Of a DNA stretch of 64,000 nt, positions 58,885-64,000 are shown one piece after another. The DNA is taken from positions 5,562,867 to 5,626,866 of the forward strand of contig VZDJ01000033.1 of the NCBI GenBank assembly GCA_008694505.1. Direction: 5' to 3'. The DNA is from Cyanoderma ruficeps (taxonomy: Eukaryota; Chordata; Aves; Passeriformes; Timaliidae). The notes under the pieces are model-generated. The model was not told where the DNA came from and did no database searches. It was given only the letters and a program-made list of their open reading frames with translations. Numbering within the stretch: the stretch's first letter is position 1; the number at the start of each line of letters is the position of its first letter. Both the position numbers and the translations under genes were made by a program.

Positions 58885-61800
58885 CTAAAGGGAAACAAAG
58901 GGATTATCAAGCGTTCCGTCATTCCAAGTTTTGGCCAGAAACACACAACTGAATGTGCTCCTAGAGGGCTCATTTCCATCTTAGTGGGCAGACAAAGCAC
59001 CCAGGTCTCACACTTGTATCACAGATCACGTTCCTCCCAACAGCCTCCAGCCAGCAATTGCTGCACCAAGCCAACACTGCCAAAAAAACACTACTAAAAA
59101 AATCATGGCTAGAGAAGGTCACTACAGAATACCAAGGAGTTTGCCCTGGGTGTTAGTGCAACTCAAAGTCTATACCCTGCTCCTTGTCTCCATAAAAATC
59201 CCAGTGAGTGGGAGCACCTCAGAGTTTGGGTCCAGGGAAGGGAAAGCACTGCCAGAGTGGTAATTATTTTACCAGATATTCCACACTGAGAATCTCTCTG
59301 CTTTCTTTCACATATCTCCTCTTCTCCCCCAAAGTAATGGGCTCCTGGTACAATCCCACAGACAAGTACAGGCGAAACTCCCCTTGCAGCTCATGGAACA
59401 GCACTTCAGTCCAGCCAGCAATGGTCAACAAACTACTCCAGATTCTTTCCTTTACAGTCAAGACCTATTCCTGCTTCTCACATCACTTACCCACAAGTTA
59501 TTAACTTACAAAAACAACACTGTAAACCAGGCTTAATGTACAAGTTGATGAAGAGAAGCCTCGTGCACAGAGGCTGGCACGTGAAATATTAAGGTTACTA
59601 AGGGGCTGCTTTCCATTACAGACAAGTTGTCTCAGTGTCTTGGCAAGAGAAAATAACTGGTTATTTCCAAATCCTGGAGTCTTGTGGTTTTCAGGTCTTA
59701 TCAACAGCCAGGAACAAAGGGAAACAGAAAAGGCTACAGACAACAAGCAAATCTCTCCCACCCCACCACTGCCTACTGATGAGAGTTCTCCTCTCTTAGT
59801 GCTAAAGGAACTGATTAAAGACACTGGAGCCTGACCATGAACAGGGAGACCCAGTCAACACCAGGAGAAATATCTGCATTTCCTTAGAAACCTGATTTCT
59901 ACCTCTCAGAATAAAAAGCAGCCCATTCTCTTCTATTAAACATCAAGCCCTAGAACTTCTCAGACCCTGAAGTGGAACTGTTCACACTTTAGGTCCAATC
60001 TTGCACCTGAAGTTTCCATTTACAACATTGCAGTTCCCTAAGTTCCCAGGAGTTTTCTGGGTATGTGCTAAAGCTATTTTAGTCTTGAAAAATCAAGATC
60101 TATTATTGGTAATAAACTTCATCAAGATCTACAAACCTGACAAGCCTTCATTTATCTGTGCACTAGCCTTAAAGCCTCTTGTCTGGACTCCCACAAAAAG
60201 ATGGCTGATAGTTTAATAGTATTCACTGCTACCAACATGCAGACAGAGGAGAAACTGCTCTGAACACTGCTGGGGCAACACATCTGGAGCAAGGACCAGT
60301 GCTCAGCATTCTCCCCTCCCTAAACATGACAGGAAGAAGTGATTCAGTGCAAATTTTCTTTATCTTGGTCAAGTGCTTCAGCAGCTGAGCTGAGGTAGGA
60401 CAGAGAAAGTGCTAACGCTGCTCCCTATGAAAAAATACCATCAGCAACTGGGAAAAAGAGCAGGCTCCCCTTGTGCAGTGAAGCAGAGATTTCAGGCTTT
60501 GTCATCAGCAAGCATAAGCAGCTTTAAGTTCAGTGTGCTGACTGCTGCAGCCCCTTTGAAAAGGGGTAAAACTAAACCTGTGCTTTACAGGTGTGCAACA
60601 ACCAGTCACCCAGAGACTGTGAAATACTGACATCTTCAGCACTCCACATCCACTCTGAGCCTCTATTATGGACCCAAGCAAAAAGCTGAAGCAGAATTCT
60701 GAGGGGACACAAGCAGGTCCTGGTACACCCTGAGGTACAGCACCAGCACAGAGAGAACCATGAGCTCATGGAATTAACTTAGCAAGCCTACAAACACAAA
60801 ACTCTTCTCCAAGGAGTTCTGAAGAGCCACCACATGGATTCCCCTGGCCAAGCCTTAACCATCCAGCAATGGCTTTCCTTCCCTGTTTAACATTTGATTT
60901 ACTTATAGGATCGCACACAACATGCAGTTAGGTCATGCATTCAAAATCCTGTCTCCTTTTGCCAGATGAGAATCCAGCTCTATTTTCAGCTGTTGAGCAG
61001 CAACTAGCTCCTATACAACTGCTTACCAAAAACACAGATTCTCTGTGATGATTTGAGGCAGGCTGTTTAGATGCTTCATATGCAAAATCTTTGTTTTCAT
61101 CCACCACATGGAGCACAGACTCCACTGCCAGCTGGGCATGTGACTCCTTGCAGTTCTTGCTGCTGCTCTGGGAGGGTGCCTCATCCATCTTGGGGGTCAC
61201 AGTTCCTGTTTCAGCAGCTCCACACTTCTGGGAGTCCCTGTGATGGTGCTGGGCAGTCCTGTCAGGCTGGAGATGTGTCCCCCTTGTGTGTCCATCCTGC
61301 TCGTGCTGTGCTTCCCCAGCTGCCCTGGAAGGGAGGTTTGAGCACAGAACTGAGTTTGTCTCTTACCAGCTGAACTCCAGCAAAAACTCACACAGAGGCA
61401 ACAATTAACATAGATGTTACTAACAGCCCTGGCAATCCAAACTTGTTTCCACAGCACTTCCAGACACACATCCAGTCCCTGTGGAATTCTCTCTCTTCTG
61501 CTACTGTAGATACCAAAAATCACAGCCTGCACATCCTAGCACAGTAACAGAAAGGAGCACAGCTGCCTGGGCCACATCTAATCCTGTCACCAAAAACAGC
61601 ACAGACTGCTGCTCCAGAGAGAGGCAAAGGCAGACAAAAGACAAACACTGCTGGCTTTGCAGAACACAAACCAGCTGGGACTCAAAGCTACTGCACTGCT
61701 CACGGCATAAAGGCAGATTCCCAAACAGTCCTTGTGTTCTCCCAGACGTGTGATGCACTGGAGAGGGACACAGCATGCCATTAAACCCCACACATGCCCA

Positions 61801-63611
61801 CACCTCCTGCTCTCCCTCAGCCTGAGGAAGCAGCACCCCTGGGGTCACTCACCTGTGCTCTACATCCCTGGGCTCTTTGCCTTGCCCCTGTGCAGTGACC
61901 CCCAGTTTTGCCCTGGTCTCTGCGAGGTCCTTCTGCAGCTGCTGGTTCTCAGATATTAATCTCTGGAGCTCAACAGCGTAGTCCTCCCTGAGCGCTCTCA
62001 GGGTGCCATCGTCCCCCTAGCAGACAAAAAGGGGCAGAAGTCAGAAGTTCTGGTTTGCAAGACACCACAGTCACATCCGGATAGCAAAGGTCATCAACAA
62101 TTCCTTAAGGCATATCCCCTAATCTCATTTTGACCAGCAAAACCTTCAAGACTTTCCTAGGAGAAAATTAATTATATATATGTATGCCTTACTGGGCTTG
62201 CATCCAGACTCAATGTGCTGATCTGCCTGGGAAGGTCAGTCTCTCTCGCCACTGGATTCCTTTTAAAACAGGAAAACATGGATCTAGGATAGTTCAGATA
62301 TGCCTGCCTCTGGCCTTTCTCAAACTCTGAACAACTTGCTTCTCCCCATCATCTTCTTTTTACTAGGCCAGGTGGATACAATTTCCACTGCTTCTACTCC
62401 TGTGACATTCCCACTTGCTTTTTGCCAATTCTATTAAACTTAGATGCTTAATTCATTCTCATCACCTCTGTATCTAAGGTCTTTCTGAATGTGCAGTAGG
62501 ACTGCCAGGCAAAGATCCAGTTCCTCTGCCTTGGGGCTGTGGGGTTTTTTCTTAAGGCAGATTTTTCTGCTTTGCACACCACTACCACATTTTTGGGAAC
62601 TCACACAGGTAAAAGCCACAGGCACTTTTCAAGCAGAAAGTAATAGGCCTGAGGTTATTACACTTTCAAACCAGCCCTCCAGAAAGCTCTGTTTTTAATC
62701 CATCTCACCAGCCACAAGCTTCTGTATAGCACTTTCCCAGGAACTTGGCACATTTGACAATCACCCCAAACTAATACTAAGAGCTGAGCATTTCCTTCCC
62801 ACAGTTCTAACAGCATAAAAGCTCTGACATACTCTCATGAGGTTGTCAGCTGTCTGAATCCAGCCCTTGCCCCCTGGGAAACAGCCATTCTCCCTAAGCT
62901 GAGACAGAATTGCAAACCAGCCACTTCTTCCATCACAAAATAAGCCAACTGGTTATTTCTGCCAAGGCTGTACCTCCTCCATGCAGGCTGCTCTTCTCCC
63001 CTCTTCCTCAAGAGTTTTGGAGGTTTTGTTCAGGTGCAGGAGCCCACCACAGGGCCCTTTCCAGGAACACTGCCCCAGCACATGCAGCCCATATCCCGCT
63101 CACAGAGAGCAAAGGAGAGCCCTGCTGAATGGCTCCTCACCAGGGGAGAACACACTCTCACCCCAAGTATTTCAAGGGCCAGAGCAGTTACAGCTCCAGG
63201 ACAGGTCAAAAGGATGTCACAGACTGAGAATCAAAGGTTTGAGGTAAACTGGCTTAAAATGGAAGTGCAATGAAATGTACTAAAAAACATGGCCCAAAGC
63301 CCATGGAAATGATGGCTGCTTCTGCAGTTCTCTTCATCACTCTCTGACTGAACAAATGCTTGATATTCCTGCACCTTATTTCCTCTCAAATTGCCTCTTT
63401 CGCTGGGGTTTTAAGTTCATTGAGCTCTATCCCCTATTTTGAGAGGCTTGGGAAAAGACTCTGACTATTCCCAGGTAGGAGCACAAGGCCAGCCCCTTTC
63501 CAGCTCCTGGTCCTCAGTGCATACCTTCAGCTTACCACACTCTGTTTTTTCCAGAATCTCTGAGAGATGACGGTTTTCCAGCTTCAAGGTTTCCAGCTGG
63601 ACCAGAATTAC
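58726..63611 (-). CDS. CEP63: CEP63, centrosomal protein of 63 kDa, last four coding exons (5' part missing)
   Basis: CEP63 is a coiled-coil centrosome protein that works with CEP152 to recruit PLK4 and CDK-related factors for centriole duplication. Four exons on the minus strand join in phase: 63611-63525, 62016-61853, 61324-61027 and 58884-58726 (stop TAA at 58728-58726). They give 235 residues. Matches to the human C-terminus as I recall it are [13 protein letters not shown] (human [13 protein letters not shown]), [12 protein letters not shown] (human [12 protein letters not shown]), and the end [19 protein letters not shown] (human SIATRFLEEEELRSHHILE). The first two exons are heptad-like coiled coil. 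The third encodes a hydrophilic, poorly conserved linker, and the last a conserved C-terminal helix. The gene starts beyond the right edge. Its convergent position next to KY agrees with human synteny. Confidence 0.94.
58885..61026 (-). other. CEP63 last intron: content
   Basis: Non-coding. No exon is needed here, because the flanking exons join in phase 0. No repeat recognised. Confidence 0.55.
61027..61324 (-). CDS. CEP63: CEP63 penultimate coding exon (linker)
   Basis: 298 nt, entering in phase 2 and leaving in phase 0. Acceptor CCCTTCCAG and donor TTTTTG|GTAAGC. The peptide is polar and Ser/His/Gln-rich, for example [13 protein letters not shown], which lines up with human HGQHRHDGIKTE, and [13 protein letters not shown]. 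It is shorter than the human linker as I recall it and lacks its FKPTH repeats. Confidence 0.85.
61853..62016 (-). CDS. CEP63: CEP63 coding exon with [10 protein letters not shown] coiled coil
   Basis: 164 nt, phase 0 in and 2 out. Acceptor CCCCTTTTTGTCTGCTAG, donor CACAG|GTGAGT. It encodes [20 protein letters not shown] and AETRAKLG, a clear coiled coil. It then runs into a Gln/Gly/Lys-rich tail. Confidence 0.95.
62017..63524 (-). other. CEP63 intron: content
   Basis: Non-coding sequence between the two coiled-coil exons. It has a short alternating TA run near 62167-62180. No repeat element or second gene recognised. Confidence 0.55.
63525..63611 (-). CDS. CEP63: CEP63 coding exon with [10 protein letters not shown] coiled coil
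   Basis: 87 nt, phase 0-0. Acceptor CTGTCTCCTCAG, donor TGAAG|GTATGC. It encodes [20 protein letters not shown] then EKTECGKLK. It is the most 5' CEP63 exon in the window. Confidence 0.94.
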
Positions 63612-64000
63612 CTGAGGAGACAGAGGCCAACAACAAGCTCAGAGAAAGAACACAATACATCCTCACAACACCCTCCAAGCATTTTCCACCCTTAAACTCA
63701 AGTACTAAGCAAGGTTTGGGCTGCTAGTTGTACTGGGACTCTATGGAGAAGACTACAAAAATAACCATGGACAGTTTTCAAAGATGTAATCCATCCTGGC
63801 CTACTTAGCATGAGTGATCCCAAAGAATTCTGTGGGACTGTGGGCTGCTGGTTTGAAAAGAAGCAGCAAGACAGGTTCAGTGAATACCATCATTAGAAGA
63901 CTCCTTCAGAATGTCTCAGTTTTTGTACAGAGGCTAAAGAGAGAAGGAAACTACTAATGTAGCTAAAAAACAGGATGCTGTTTCAAGCTATCAGATCCCT
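63612..64000 (-). other. CEP63 intron, right edge
   Basis: The sequence upstream (minus strand) of the 63525-63611 exon acceptor. I see no further CEP63 exon before the window ends. Confidence 0.5.

Noticed and set aside
61197..61532. Minus-strand frame of 111 codons overlapping the CEP63 linker exon
   Set aside because: Wrong phase for joining to its neighbours. The phase-2 frame gives the CEP63-like peptide and joins correctly on both sides.

Overview
The window is nuclear DNA from a vertebrate, most likely a bird. The repeats are almost all 3'-truncated CR1 LINE copies, there are GC-rich promoter islands, and the spliced genes have small exons with standard GT-AG junctions. No bacterial-type operons, CRISPR arrays or convincing intronless genes were found. 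Species cannot be told from the sequence alone.

Three protein genes are recognised, in the order EPHB1 (minus) - KY (plus) - CEP63 (minus). This is the same order and relative orientation as I know for human 3q22 (CEP63-KY-EPHB1), which supports each call. (1) Bases 4989-5046 (minus) are the first coding exon of EPHB1, encoding the start codon and signal peptide, inside a CpG island (~4.3-6.0 kb). Bases 1-4988 are the start of its first intron, and the rest of the gene lies off the left edge. (2) About 32 kb of intergenic DNA (6-37 kb) follows. It holds CR1 fragments, one probable solo retroviral LTR, an orphan CpG-rich block near 26.1-26.5 kb, several perfect inverted repeats and AT-rich stretches that look like conserved non-coding elements. 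(3) Bases 37098-54004 (plus) hold the complete coding region of KY (kyphoscoliosis peptidase), which I rebuilt as 12 exons whose phases all agree (2007 nt, 668 aa). The transglutaminase-like triad is intact (C228, H270, D285). (4) Bases 58726-63611 (minus) hold the last four coding exons of CEP63, again phase-consistent (235 aa plus stop). The 5' part of CEP63 lies off the right edge.

KY and CEP63 converge, with about 3.3-4.7 kb between stop codons and candidate poly(A) signals. KY and EPHB1 point away from each other. The three genes share no pathway: EPHB1 is a receptor tyrosine kinase, KY a muscle Z-disc protein and CEP63 a centrosomal coiled-coil protein. They form an old syntenic block.

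No new multi-gene system was found. The items most worth following up are in and around KY: a consensus CArG box upstream of the gene, a mini-uORF whose stop overlaps the next in-frame ATG, a phase-preserving 18-nt candidate microexon, a candidate stop-containing exon, and three similar beta-rich modules encoded in one long last exon with a sharp rise in GC. Outside KY they are the 13-bp perfect hairpin at 25.48 kb, the orphan CpG island, and the duplicated CCAAT/GC-box unit upstream of EPHB1.
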